Assembly (NCBI GenBank): GCA_030698575.1
Contig: JAUYMQ010000330.1
Span: 1 to 13,901 of the forward strand
Source of the DNA: Deltaproteobacteria bacterium
GTDB taxonomy: Bacteria > JAUYMQ01
Direction of reading: 5' to 3'
Length of the DNA: 13,901 nt
The notes below the pieces were generated by a model. It saw only the letters and a program-made list of their open reading frames with translations, did not search any database and was not told where the DNA came from. Numbering within the stretch: the stretch's first letter is position 1; each line of letters starts with the position of its first letter. Both the position numbers and the translations under genes were made by a program. This document shows, one piece after another, positions 5,910-13,029 of this stretch.

Positions 5910-7406
5910 ATGATCGTCAGCTGCGAGTACTGCGCCACCCGCTTCAAGTTCGACGAGCAGCGCATCAAGCCCAAAGGGATCAAGGTCCACTGCTCGCGGT
6001 GCCGGCGCACCTTTGTCCTGAAGCATCCGGACACGCCCGTCGCCCCTGCCGAAACCGAGCAGGTAGCGCCCGATCTGGCCACGCAGGCCGAACTCCCTTC
6101 GCCCGTCGTCGACACCGCCGGCGCGGACTCCGCGGCGTTGTCCGACCCGGAGGTCTTCGAGGACGATCCGCTTGCCGACGTGCCGGGTTTCGACCCCGAC
6201 GACCTGCCGTCTTCCGTGAACGACGCAGCGGCGGAGGAGGAGAAGGCCCTCGAGGCTCTCGCGCGGGATGATCAGCTCGATGCCGGGGTGGCCCAGGCAC
6301 TCGATCGATTCGGGGCGCCGCCCTTCGATGCAGGCGAAGGCGAGGAGGAAGCCGCCGGGGAGGACGTGGCGGAAAGTGCCGATCTGTCCGCTGATGCGGA
6401 TCTCTTTGATGCCGCCGGCTTGACAGATGACGAGGCGGGCGAGGAGACAAACGACGATCAAGCGGATCTTCCCTCTCTCGAGGGGGAGGCCGCGAAGGGG
6501 GACGACAGCTTCGGCACGCCCGTGGAATTCGACTGGGATCAGGTCTCGTTCTCGAAGGGGAAGGAAGCCGCGAGCGCCGGCGCCGAGGAGAGCGAAACAG
6601 AGCCGGCGGTGGACGGCGAAGATGACACATCGTTTTTCACCGAGCCGACAGTCCATGAGAAGCAGGCGCCGCCGAGCCTCGCCTCGGTGGAGGCAGATTC
6701 GGCGAAGGCCTTCGAGACCGAATCACTGGAGCTCGACCTGAGGAATGTTTCGAGCCGGCCAGGCCTTGTGAAACCGGCCCCCGCGCCGGTCGCCCCCGCC
6801 GCGGCCAAGGCTCGTCCGGCGCCCGCGGTGGATAGTTCCCGCCGTGATGCCGCGGCGACTCCCAAAAAAGCCAAAGCCGTCGTCGTGCCCCCGCTCCGGA
6901 TGAGGGCGCGGCCGGAGCGCGCGGCCCTCGCGCTTCCGGGCATCAGCGGCCTGATTCTTTCGATCGGCCTCGGGCTCGTTGCCGCGGGCGCCGGGGCGAT
7001 ACTGGCCTACACGCCCTCCCGCGGTGGTGCCGAGCTTGTTCGACCGGCGGGGGGCGCCGCCGGAAGCACCGCTCTTTTGGTCGAGGATACCCGCAGCATC
7101 ACCGTCGATCGCCTTCAGGGGCCGTCGCTCTACCTGGTCACCGGCAAGGCGCGCTGGAAGGGACCGTCGCAGGCTTTGGCCTACCTCGAGGGGGTCATCA
7201 CCGACGACGCCGGGAAGATTCTCGAGCGCCGCCCGGCCCGCCTCGGCGAGTTGCCGAACTGGAAGACGATCGAAGCGGTCGACCCGGATCTCTTCGCCCC
7301 CCACACGCCGCTCCCCGCCGACGGAGAGACTCCCTTCAGCCTGCTCTTCGCTCCCGATCCGACATGGCGAGGCGAGGTGCACTTCGAGCTGCGCACCGGC
7401 GAATGA
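5910..7406 (+). CDS. Zinc-ribbon, acidic, single-pass membrane protein (MJ0042/DUF3426-like)
   Basis: The protein has 498 aa. The N-terminus holds a zinc ribbon, C5-x2-C8 and C28-x2-C31, in the arrangement of the MJ0042-type zinc-finger domain. Residues about 50-270 are a long, low-complexity acidic region (many D/E, A, G), probably disordered. A Pro/Ala-rich basic linker follows to about 335. One membrane helix spans about 340-366 (GISGLILSIGLGLVAAGAGA). Residues about 389-498 form an extracytoplasmic domain (VDRLQGPSLYLVTGKARWKG, ...GELPNWKTIEAVDPDLF) reminiscent of DUF3426. The start ATG has GGAG 5 nt upstream. It stands alone, divergent from the ATPase operon and sealed by a hairpin. The function is unknown. 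The topology (cytoplasmic zinc ribbon, outer domain beyond the membrane) suggests a scaffold or trans-envelope sensor, which is inference. Confidence 0.85.
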   Translation: MIVSCEYCATRFKFDEQRIKPKGIKVHCSRCRRTFVLKHPDTPVAPAETEQVAPDLATQAELPSPVVDTAGADSAALSDPEVFEDDPLADVPGFDPDDLPSSVNDAAAEEEKALEALARDDQLDAGVAQALDRFGAPPFDAGEGEEEAAGEDVAESADLSADADLFDAAGLTDDEAGEETNDDQADLPSLEGEAAKGDDSFGTPVEFDWDQVSFSKGKEAASAGAEESETEPAVDGEDDTSFFTEPTVHEKQAPPSLASVEADSAKAFETESLELDLRNVSSRPGLVKPAPAPVAPAAAKARPAPAVDSSRRDAAATPKKAKAVVVPPLRMRARPERAALALPGISGLILSIGLGLVAAGAGAILAYTPSRGGAELVRPAGGAAGSTALLVEDTRSITVDRLQGPSLYLVTGKARWKGPSQALAYLEGVITDDAGKILERRPARLGELPNWKTIEAVDPDLFAPHTPLPADGETPFSLLFAPDPTWRGEVHFELRTGE

Positions 7407-7420
7407 TGCGCAGCTGAATC

Positions 7421-7455
7421 AACAAGGCCGATCGCGCCTCGCGATCGGCCTTGTT
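7421..7455. terminator. Bidirectional hairpin terminator between convergent genes
   Basis: A perfect 15-bp inverted repeat (AACAAGGCCGATCGC and its complement) has a 5-nt loop, or 16 bp with a 3-nt loop if the inner G-C closes. It lies 15 nt after the zinc-ribbon gene stop and 32 nt past the end of tatA on the other strand. AACAA on the left arm and TTGTT on the right give a short U-rich end in both directions. Confidence 0.8.
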
Positions 7456-7486
7456 AATACCGCCTCCGCGAACCCTCAGGTCCGCT

Positions 7487-7699
7487 TCAGCTCGTCGAAC
7501 CGGGCGTGGAATTCCCGGTCTCGTCCTCGCCGGTCTTCTTGGGTGTCACGTCGATCTCGTCCGGCTCCTTTGTCGCCTTCTTGAAGGCCTTGATGCTCTT
7601 CCCGAGAGCGCCGCCCAGCTCGGGAAGTCGCCCGACGCCAAAGATGATCACGACCATCAGGAGGATAAGCACCAACTCCCAGATCCCCAGTCCGAACAT
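7487..7699 (-). CDS. tatA: Twin-arginine translocase subunit TatA/TatE family
   Basis: The protein has 70 aa. The N-terminus [20 protein letters not shown] is the short TatA membrane helix with the conserved Glu at residue 8, followed by [20 protein letters not shown], the hinge and amphipathic helix, and then an acidic/Thr-Ser tail. TatA oligomers form the protein-conducting element of the Tat pathway for folded proteins, in the inner membrane together with TatC. The ATG at 7699 is chosen because the family begins exactly here; the open frame extends 28 codons upstream with no family similarity. GGGGA lies about 6 nt before it. No tatB or tatC is adjacent. It converges on the zinc-ribbon gene across the hairpin at 7421-7455. 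Confidence 0.93.
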   Translation of the reverse strand: MFGLGIWELVLILLMVVIIFGVGRLPELGGALGKSIKAFKKATKEPDEIDVTPKKTGEDETGNSTPGSTS

Positions 7700-7783
7700 G
7701 GGCAGTCCCCATAACAGGGATCCCCTGGAACTCGCGCCATCGTGGCACGCGGGCTTCAGAAACCCCTTGTAATAGTTGAACAA

Positions 7784-7812
7784 ACGCTAGCCCAGGGGCA
7801 GGGGGAAGTCAA
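7784..7812 (-). promoter_or_regulatory. tatA: Candidate tatA promoter
   Basis: On the minus strand TTGACT (7807-7812) is followed after 17 nt by TAGCGT (about 7784-7789). The -35 is close to consensus and the -10 is poor (3 of 6). It would give a leader of roughly 80 nt before the tatA ATG. Confidence 0.3.
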
Positions 7813-7855
7813 CCACGATGATGTGGAGGGGCGCGGCGCCCGCCGGGCCGGTGTC

Positions 7856-8581
7856 TCAGACGAGACTCTGGAGGACATGCCGGTTGATGGCTCGCTGGTC
7901 CTTGGTTTCGATGCTGGTGAACTTGATTCCCACGCCCGGCGGATAGGACATCTCGGTGTCTGGCCGGTATTCGTTGCGCCAGGTCACAATGCCCTCGGAC
8001 TCGATGAGGTGCTTCCTGCGCGGGAGACTGAAGGCGAGCCTCAGCTCGGTGTTCTCCGGGGGAGGCGAGATCGTGCGGAGAAAGAGGCCTCCCGTGGAGA
8101 TGTTGTAGGAGTAGCCCGAGAGCTCGGTCTCCTCGATCCGGTAGCGAACGAGGATGTTTTCCTCGATCCGCGGATTCATCCGGAGCTCCCGCTTGTCGGG
8201 ATAGAGGATCCGGTTGATGCGGAAGAGAACTTGGTCCAGCGGGGTCTTCTTGCTCATGTAGCCCGCCGCACCCAGTTGCTTCAGCTCCTCCACGTGCTTT
8301 TCACGGTAGGCGCTCGAGATGGCCAGCACCGGGATACCCGCCGTGACCTTGGCCTGCTTCAGTTCACGGAGAACGCCGAAACCGTCCAGCTCGGGCATGC
8401 GGATGTCGAGGAGCACGAGGGAGACGTCCTGCAGCTCGTACTTCAGCTTCCGGACGCACTCAAGACCGTCCGAGGCGACGTGCACCGCGTAGCCGGCATT
8501 GTTCAGCATCTCCCGGAGCATGCGCTGCCAGAGCTTCGAGTCGTCGGCGACCAGAATGCTGATGTTCTGCGAGTTGGCCAT
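7856..8581 (-). CDS. Response regulator with REC and PilZ domains
   Basis: The protein has 241 aa. Residues 7-125 form a receiver domain. D13/D14 make the acidic pocket, D59 in LVLLDIRMPELDG is the phosphorylation site, S89/S90 take the Thr/Ser switch position, and K111/K112 supply the conserved lysine. Residues about 130-236 form a PilZ domain with both c-di-GMP motifs intact: RxxxR as R134-MNP-R138, and NxSxxG as N160-ISTG-G165. The ending PGVGIKFTSI is typical of the PilZ type common in Myxococcus-like bacteria. It therefore probably joins a phosphorelay input to c-di-GMP binding, as in motility or envelope control. The ATG at 8581 has GGGGAGGGG 7 nt upstream; a GTG six codons earlier overlaps that ribosome site and is less likely. 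No histidine kinase is adjacent. Confidence 0.92.
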   Translation of the reverse strand: MANSQNISILVADDSKLWQRMLREMLNNAGYAVHVASDGLECVRKLKYELQDVSLVLLDIRMPELDGFGVLRELKQAKVTAGIPVLAISSAYREKHVEELKQLGAAGYMSKKTPLDQVLFRINRILYPDKRELRMNPRIEENILVRYRIEETELSGYSYNISTGGLFLRTISPPPENTELRLAFSLPRRKHLIESEGIVTWRNEYRPDTEMSYPPGVGIKFTSIETKDQRAINRHVLQSLV

Positions 8582-8743
8582 GATGGCGCCCCTCCCCACC
8601 GCCGGGGGTTCTGCGGATTACTGCACTTGTCTGTGCTTATCGACGCTTTGCCACGAGATCCTGAGTTGGAAGGGGGGGCGGGGGGGATTGCTTCGTCGGG
8701 CCTGCGGTCCTCCTCGCAATGACATGCGGGCGCGGGGCCGGGC
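8582..8743. other. Intergenic region between permease and response regulator genes
   Basis: These 162 bp hold the interspersed repeat (8687-8724) and G runs. I see no clear promoter for the downstream response regulator gene and no good rho-independent terminator for the permease operon. The repeat itself may act as a weak hairpin. Confidence 0.5.
8687..8724. repeat. Interspersed CATTGCGAG...GAAGCAATC-type repeat
   Basis: On the minus strand the unit begins TGTCATTGCGAGGAGGACCG and ends GACGAAGCAAT. It has 5-bp terminal inverted repeats (ATTGC/GCAAT). Sequences of the form CATTGCGAG...GAAGCAATC are known to recur in intergenic DNA of unrelated bacteria. Only one copy is in the window. It is flanked on the left by two 7-base G runs (8672-8678 and 8680-8686). 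Confidence 0.6.
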
Positions 8744-10318
8744 TTACCTGTCCGGGGCGCCCTGCCCGGTTCGGTCGGGGGGGCGCCACCGTGCCCGGTG
8801 AAACAGCAGCAGAACGCCTGCAAAAACGAGGTATGCGGACCCCAGCAGCACCGGGGCCCGCTCGGCGATGCGCCAGGGGAGGAACATCTCGCCCCCCGGT
8901 AGAGGGGAATGGATGATCCCGAAGAGCGCGGCCAGGGCGCCGGCGGTCATGAAGGCGGCTGCCCGGAGAAGGGCGCCGTCGATGATGAGGGCAAGCGCTC
9001 CGCCCCAGAGCAGCGCGCTGAAGATGAAGCCGCCGGACAGCAGGTGAAGGCTCCGGTAGGTGGCGGCGGTCTCACCCGTGAGGCTGGCGGGGCCGAGGCC
9101 GACGTTCGAGAGGGTGGTGCCGATCTGGATCACGAGCAGGCTCGCGATTACCGGCAGAAAGGAGAGCGCCACGGCGGGGGCGTGCTTCGGCGGCGAAGCC
9201 TGGAACGCCTGCGCGCAGATCTCGATGCCGATGAAGACAAGGATGGGCGCGACGGCCGCCGCGGGAATGAAGGTCACGAAGAAGGAGAGGTAGCCGAGAA
9301 ATCCGCCCAGGCCGATGAAGAGCGCCGTTGCGGCGGTGTAGCCCGCGCGGCCACCCATCTCCTTGTAGGCTGGATGGCCGATGTAGGGCGTGGTCTGGAT
9401 GACGCCGCCGCAGAGCCCCGCCACGAAGGTTGCCAGCCCTTCCGTCATGACCACGTCGCGCGTGCTGTACTCATCTCCCGCCGCGGCGGCCGACTCGGTG
9501 TTGTCGATTCCGCCGACGACCGTCGCGAGGGCGAAGGGAATGGCGATTGGCAGGTAGGGGAGCATGGCGCCCAGCCCGTCGAGAAAGCCCAGCGTCGGCA
9601 ACGGCAAGGCGGGGTGGAGCATCAGCGCCTCCGCCAGCGGGGGGACGAGATGATGCGTGAGACCGGCGGCGCCGAGGGTGTAGAAAGCGACCGTGCCAAG
9701 CGCCGCCGCGAGAAAGGCGCCGGGAAAGGCCGCCGGCAGTGCGATGCGCGCGACCAGGCAGGCCAGCACGATGGAGAGCGAGAGGAAGCCCACCACGGGC
9801 TCGCCGAAGATCTCCAGCGCCGGCAGGAAGGCGATGAGCAGGATTGCGACTGCTGCGATCGATCCGAGGAGCCCCGCCCGAGGAACCACTCGGCGGACCC
9901 ATTCCGCCGCGTAGGCGCAGACCACTTTCAGGAGTCCCATCGACACCATGAGGGCCATGCCGATCTGCCAGGCGAGCGTCTCGTCTCCGGTGGCGCGCAG
10001 GGCGGGTCCGAGCACGCCGAATGTGAGCCCGAAAAGGCTCGGTGTGTCGATTCCCAGCGGCATGGCCGTCACGTCGTCGCGCCCCTCGCGACGCGCCAGG
10101 CGCACGGCCATCCACGTGTAGACGAGATCGCCGACGAGCACGCCCACCGCCGTGCCGGGGATGATGCGCGTCAGCACGATCTCCTCCGAGAATCCGAAGA
10201 TCTCGATCAGGATCCCGGCGAGGATCACGATCTGCGTCATGTTGTCGAGCATGAGCCCGAAGAAGGCGTTGACGTCTCCCCGGCCCACCCAGGCAACTCT
10301 CCGGCCTCCGGCGCTCAC
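8744..10318 (-). CDS. NCS2/AzgA-like permease, probably nucleobase or related solute
   Basis: The protein has 524 aa and about a dozen or more hydrophobic helices, an inner-membrane transporter. The N-terminal part (NAFFGLMLDNMTQIVILAGI, ...MPLGIDTPSLFGLTFGVLGP) and the central VVGGIDNTESAAAAGDEYST followed by CGGVIQTTPYIGHPAYKEMG resemble the NCS2 xanthine/uracil and AzgA purine permease superfamily, where a conserved acidic/Gly segment lies in the eighth to tenth helices. Sequence divergence from classical members leaves the substrate open. The start is GTG at 10318, with AAGGAG at 10325-10330 six nt upstream and overlapping the stop of the preceding gene. The gene is therefore co-transcribed with, and translationally linked to, the secreted protein gene 10 bp upstream. 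Confidence 0.82.
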   Translation of the reverse strand: MSAGGRRVAWVGRGDVNAFFGLMLDNMTQIVILAGILIEIFGFSEEIVLTRIIPGTAVGVLVGDLVYTWMAVRLARREGRDDVTAMPLGIDTPSLFGLTFGVLGPALRATGDETLAWQIGMALMVSMGLLKVVCAYAAEWVRRVVPRAGLLGSIAAVAILLIAFLPALEIFGEPVVGFLSLSIVLACLVARIALPAAFPGAFLAAALGTVAFYTLGAAGLTHHLVPPLAEALMLHPALPLPTLGFLDGLGAMLPYLPIAIPFALATVVGGIDNTESAAAAGDEYSTRDVVMTEGLATFVAGLCGGVIQTTPYIGHPAYKEMGGRAGYTAATALFIGLGGFLGYLSFFVTFIPAAAVAPILVFIGIEICAQAFQASPPKHAPAVALSFLPVIASLLVIQIGTTLSNVGLGPASLTGETAATYRSLHLLSGGFIFSALLWGGALALIIDGALLRAAAFMTAGALAALFGIIHSPLPGGEMFLPWRIAERAPVLLGSAYLVFAGVLLLFHRARWRPPDRTGQGAPDR

Positions 10319-10324
10319 TGTTCT

Positions 10325-10330
10325 CTCCTT
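10325..10330 (-). promoter_or_regulatory. Ribosome binding site deciding the GTG start of the permease
   Basis: AAGGAG on the minus strand is spaced 6 nt from the GTG at 10318. It overlaps the TAA stop (10329-10331) of the upstream secreted-protein gene. Confidence 0.65.
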
Positions 10331-11765
10331 ATCTTGCCAGCCCGGGCCCGGCCTTCACGCGTAGCGGCGCGTGCAGTCTCGCGAGAACGATCTTCTCCGT
10401 TCCCGGCCCGAAATCCTCGAGCACGTAAAGATGGACCTGGTCCGGTCCGTCGCCCGCCCGCCGTCCCGGGTTCGTGAGCCGCCAGCCGATGGCCGGCCGC
10501 CCTCCCGGCGCGCGCTCCGGCGGATCCGGCGCGGCGTCGTCGCTGAAGAGCAGCGTGGGCGCGGGCGAACGCGTGCCGCGCTTTCCGGCTTTTCGAAACA
10601 CGGCCAGGAGCGCGCCGTGCTGCGGCGTCCGGAGCGCCCACCAGGCCGAGGGGAGCCCGTCAAGCGCCTCCTCGACGGGCGTTTCCTTCCCGTCGGCGGG
10701 CACGCCTTTCGGGATCGGCGCGGCGAAAACCGTGCTGCCCTTCGGCGGCTGGAAGTCCCAGTAGAGGCGGGCAGTCACGTCGCGCACGAGAAAGCTCATC
10801 GCGCCGGGCACCCCGTCGGGCTCCTCGATGATGATCCGGTCGGGAAGGTGGATCGTGGTCGACTCCACCCTCGCGTCCAGCCAGGGTCTGAGGCGCACGC
10901 GGCGCTCGATCTTCCGGATGGCCCGCAGCGGGCCGTCGATGACGCCGAGCAGTCGGGCGTCGATGCGATCCTCGTTGCGGCGGAAATCGGCCCCGGGCAG
11001 GAAACGGAGGCGGCCTTCGTAACGCAGCTTCTCCCGGTCGAGAAGGTTAGGACCGTGCCGCTCGCTCCCCTTCCCGTCGATGGCCAGCTCGGTCATCACG
11101 CTGGGAACGAAACGCCCGCCCCGCCGGGGGTAGAAGATTCGGTAGTAAGGCGTGACGAAGCTGTCGCCGAGCGCGGCGGACGCCGCGTAGGCGCGGACGT
11201 CGTCCACGGCCGGGAGCGGAGGCACCGGTTCGTCGAACTGAAAGAGGTAAGCCCAGCCCCGGTGCCCCGTGACGGGGTCCTGGACCTCCAGCTCCACGCC
11301 TGCGATCGTCCCCTTGGGCCAGGCCGTCCGCGCAACGCGGACACCGAGGTCGCGAGGGCGGAAGACAATCTCGTCTTCCGGCGTGAATAGTCCCTCACCC
11401 TCCGCGGCAGGAGATTCTGCGGCCCCCGCGGGGGCCGGCCAGATCCATCTGCCTCCAGCGTCCCGCTCGTCGATCTGGAAGGGAATGACGGCCCACTCCT
11501 CGTCGAGCCGGTAGACCACCATGCGCAGGCGGCTGATCGCCACCGGCTCGCCGGGCAGAGCGACCTCTTTCCCTCGCAGAACCACGAGATCGCGGGGGCG
11601 GTCGATGCGTGATCGGGGAAGCTGCGCGCGCATGCGCGCGAAAACGGCGCCCGGGCCTTCCTGCGTGCCACTCGGAGATTCGGCCCAGGCGGAGGTGGGC
11701 GGCGCAGCCGCCAGCGTGAATGCGACCCAACACAAAAACAGAGCGGCGGCCTTAGATGCTCTCAT
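10329..11765 (-). CDS. Secreted protein of unknown function
   Basis: The protein has 478 aa. The N-terminus MRASKAAALFLCWVAFTLAA is a signal peptide, with likely cleavage after AWA near residue 28 (no lipobox cysteine at that site). The mature part is rich in predicted beta strands and aromatic/charged residues. It includes RMVVYRLDEEWAVIPFQIDE, FTPEDEIVFRPRDLG and a conserved-looking RIEEP/FLVRD region. Such PFQIDE...DEIVF patterns occur in uncharacterised exported proteins, and I cannot name a function. It shares an operon with the permease 10 bp downstream, so a role in binding or processing the permease substrate is possible. No Shine-Dalgarno precedes the ATG. CATAAT lies 5 nt upstream of it, which would place transcription start at or near the ATG (possible leaderless mRNA). 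Confidence 0.8.
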   Translation of the reverse strand: MRASKAAALFLCWVAFTLAAAPPTSAWAESPSGTQEGPGAVFARMRAQLPRSRIDRPRDLVVLRGKEVALPGEPVAISRLRMVVYRLDEEWAVIPFQIDERDAGGRWIWPAPAGAAESPAAEGEGLFTPEDEIVFRPRDLGVRVARTAWPKGTIAGVELEVQDPVTGHRGWAYLFQFDEPVPPLPAVDDVRAYAASAALGDSFVTPYYRIFYPRRGGRFVPSVMTELAIDGKGSERHGPNLLDREKLRYEGRLRFLPGADFRRNEDRIDARLLGVIDGPLRAIRKIERRVRLRPWLDARVESTTIHLPDRIIIEEPDGVPGAMSFLVRDVTARLYWDFQPPKGSTVFAAPIPKGVPADGKETPVEEALDGLPSAWWALRTPQHGALLAVFRKAGKRGTRSPAPTLLFSDDAAPDPPERAPGGRPAIGWRLTNPGRRAGDGPDQVHLYVLEDFGPGTEKIVLARLHAPLRVKAGPGLAR

Positions 11766-11805
11766 AGACGATTATGATCTGCGGCACGAATGTCTTGGCC
11801 GCGCG

Positions 11806-11835
11806 GTTCTACGGAAAGGGCGAGATGATGGACAA
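11806..11835 (-). promoter_or_regulatory. Weak candidate promoter of the secreted protein-permease operon
   Basis: TTGTCC (11830-11835) and TAGAAC (11806-11811) on the minus strand are 18 nt apart, each with 4 of 6 consensus matches. The competing reading is a -10-like CATAAT five nt before the ATG (11771-11776), giving a leaderless message. Confidence 0.25.
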
Positions 11836-11853
11836 GTAGGGGGAAGGGACTAA

Positions 11854-12312
11854 TTATCGGCTGCGCGTTCGATAGAGAGTTACCGTGCCTGAAAGGCCAA
11901 TGGTTGCTAGGAACGGTCTGCGCGTGTTCTTTACGGTTCGATACATCTTTGGTAGTGCGCGCGTGAATGCCTCAGCCATCTTCGCGCCCGTCAAATTTCC
12001 GGATGTCAGGATGAATGCACCAACTTCGTGCTGGACAATGGCCCGCCACTCAATTTCATTGTGACGGATCCTGCGGTCTTTGGACAGAACGATCCACCCT
12101 TGAAGGCCCGCCTCGGTGAGCCATATCTCGTCGGGAGTTCCCTGATCAAAACGCTCGTTGTGCGTAATGACAGCCGCGCCACTTTCTCTCAGAGCCTCGG
12201 CAATAGTATGCCCGCCCAGGGAGGCGTCCAGGAAGAAAATGAGTTGTTCAGGCGGCCTTGAGATCGAGCTCGCAGCGGATCGCTTCTTCGATCTCCGCCG
12301 CTTCCCGGCCAT
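11854..12312 (-). CDS. PIN-like domain toxin (DUF5615/PIN_10 type)
   Basis: The protein has 152 aa. After a Lys/Arg/Ser-rich N-terminal extension (MAGKRRRSKKRSAASS), the domain runs from LIFFLDASLGGHTIAEALRE. Acidic residues fall where PIN-like nucleases have them: D29, D61/E62 in TPDEIWLTEAG, and D79 in GWIVLSKDRRIRHN. The pattern 'FLD...AEALR..G....D..W...A...GW..L.KD.RIR' is that of small PIN-like toxins paired with DUF433 antitoxins, which are presumed RNases. The ATG at 12312 has GGAGG only 3 nt upstream; GTG at 12342 (10 residues longer) is the alternative. It overlaps the antitoxin gene by 65 bp, so the basic extension is read from antitoxin coding DNA in another frame. Local GC is lower than in the flanking operons. 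Confidence 0.8.
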   Translation of the reverse strand: MAGKRRRSKKRSAASSISRPPEQLIFFLDASLGGHTIAEALRESGAAVITHNERFDQGTPDEIWLTEAGLQGWIVLSKDRRIRHNEIEWRAIVQHEVGAFILTSGNLTGAKMAEAFTRALPKMYRTVKNTRRPFLATIGLSGTVTLYRTRSR

Positions 12313-12970
12313 AGTCCTCCATAAGATCCCGGATAGAGTCACCGGCCTTGTAACGTTCGGCGATCACCGAGGTAGGAACGTTTGTGCCTGTAATGACGGG
12401 CCTGCCAAAGGCAACTCGAGCATCTATCACGACGTTTCTCGGAGCATCCTGGATCGCCTGGCGAGTGAATGGAAAGAGCTTCACCGGTAGACCTTCAGGG
12501 TCGCGCTCGATCCTCCTGAGATAAGTTTCAAGCGCTTCACGAATGGTGATCTGACCGCCTCTCGTGATGGCGACGAGATCGCCCATGTGGCTAATGAACA
12601 AATCCTTTCCATCCGTTTCCATCGCTTTCTCTATCAGCGGGTGAACAGTATTGAAGTGCTTTCGGAGGTAGTCGACGGCACGCCGCACATCCGGCAGTGC
12701 CACGTGGTGCTGGCGTCGTATAGCGCCCAGCACGTGCGCCTCGCAGAGGTTGTAAAAGGAAAGTCTGGGGGGTGTGGGTTCCGGAATGCGAATCACCGGC
12801 AGCGCCGTTCTCGTGCCCTGCCGGGTAGCGTAAGGCCGGCCCATGACCCAAGCCCGAAGTGTGGCGGCGGGGAGGCCGAGATAGTGGGCGGCCTCCTTCA
12901 CGCCGTATACGCCAAGCGAACGTGGATCAGAGGCGAGTCTTGAATGGGAGCTATTCTTGGGCATTTGCAT
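12248..12970 (-). CDS. HTH-DUF433 protein, probable antitoxin
   Basis: The protein has 240 aa. Residues about 20-48 form a MerR-like helix-turn-helix (GVYGVKEAAHYLGLPAATLR AW). The middle (65-175) is the linker domain common in the longer DUF433 proteins. Residues about 182-236 are DUF433 (VAFGRPVITGTNVPTSVIAE RYKAGDSIRDLMEDYGR...). These proteins pair with PIN-like toxin genes, as here, and are expected to bind both toxin and promoter. The ATG at 12970 has GGGGGA 4 nt upstream; an in-frame TTG at 12994 would add eight residues, and ATG at 12964 is also possible. It lies upstream of the toxin in the usual antitoxin-first order. The promoter contains a palindrome suited to autoregulation. Confidence 0.85.
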   Translation of the reverse strand: MQMPKNSSHSRLASDPRSLGVYGVKEAAHYLGLPAATLRAWVMGRPYATRQGTRTALPVIRIPEPTPPRLSFYNLCEAHVLGAIRRQHHVALPDVRRAVDYLRKHFNTVHPLIEKAMETDGKDLFISHMGDLVAITRGGQITIREALETYLRRIERDPEGLPVKLFPFTRQAIQDAPRNVVIDARVAFGRPVITGTNVPTSVIAERYKAGDSIRDLMEDYGREAAEIEEAIRCELDLKAA

Positions 12971-13029
12971 CACGTCCCCCGGATAGGCTCGCAAGGACCT
13001 GAAGGGCCGTCGCGATCGGCTGGGGCGGT

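Noticed and set aside
8909-10477. 522-codon plus-strand frame opposite the permease
   Set aside because: Its charged, His/Arg/Glu-rich composition is the mirror of hydrophobic permease codons. No motif was seen, and the permease is well supported.
10371-11390. 339-codon plus-strand frame opposite the secreted protein gene
   Set aside because: Antisense shadow; the minus strand has a signal peptide and a well-placed downstream gene.
11774-11839. 21-codon plus-strand ORF (MICGTNVLAARFYGKGEMMDK)
   Set aside because: It faintly recalls a PIN-domain start, but it is very short, has no ribosome site and matches nothing I know. It could be a decayed fragment at the island edge.
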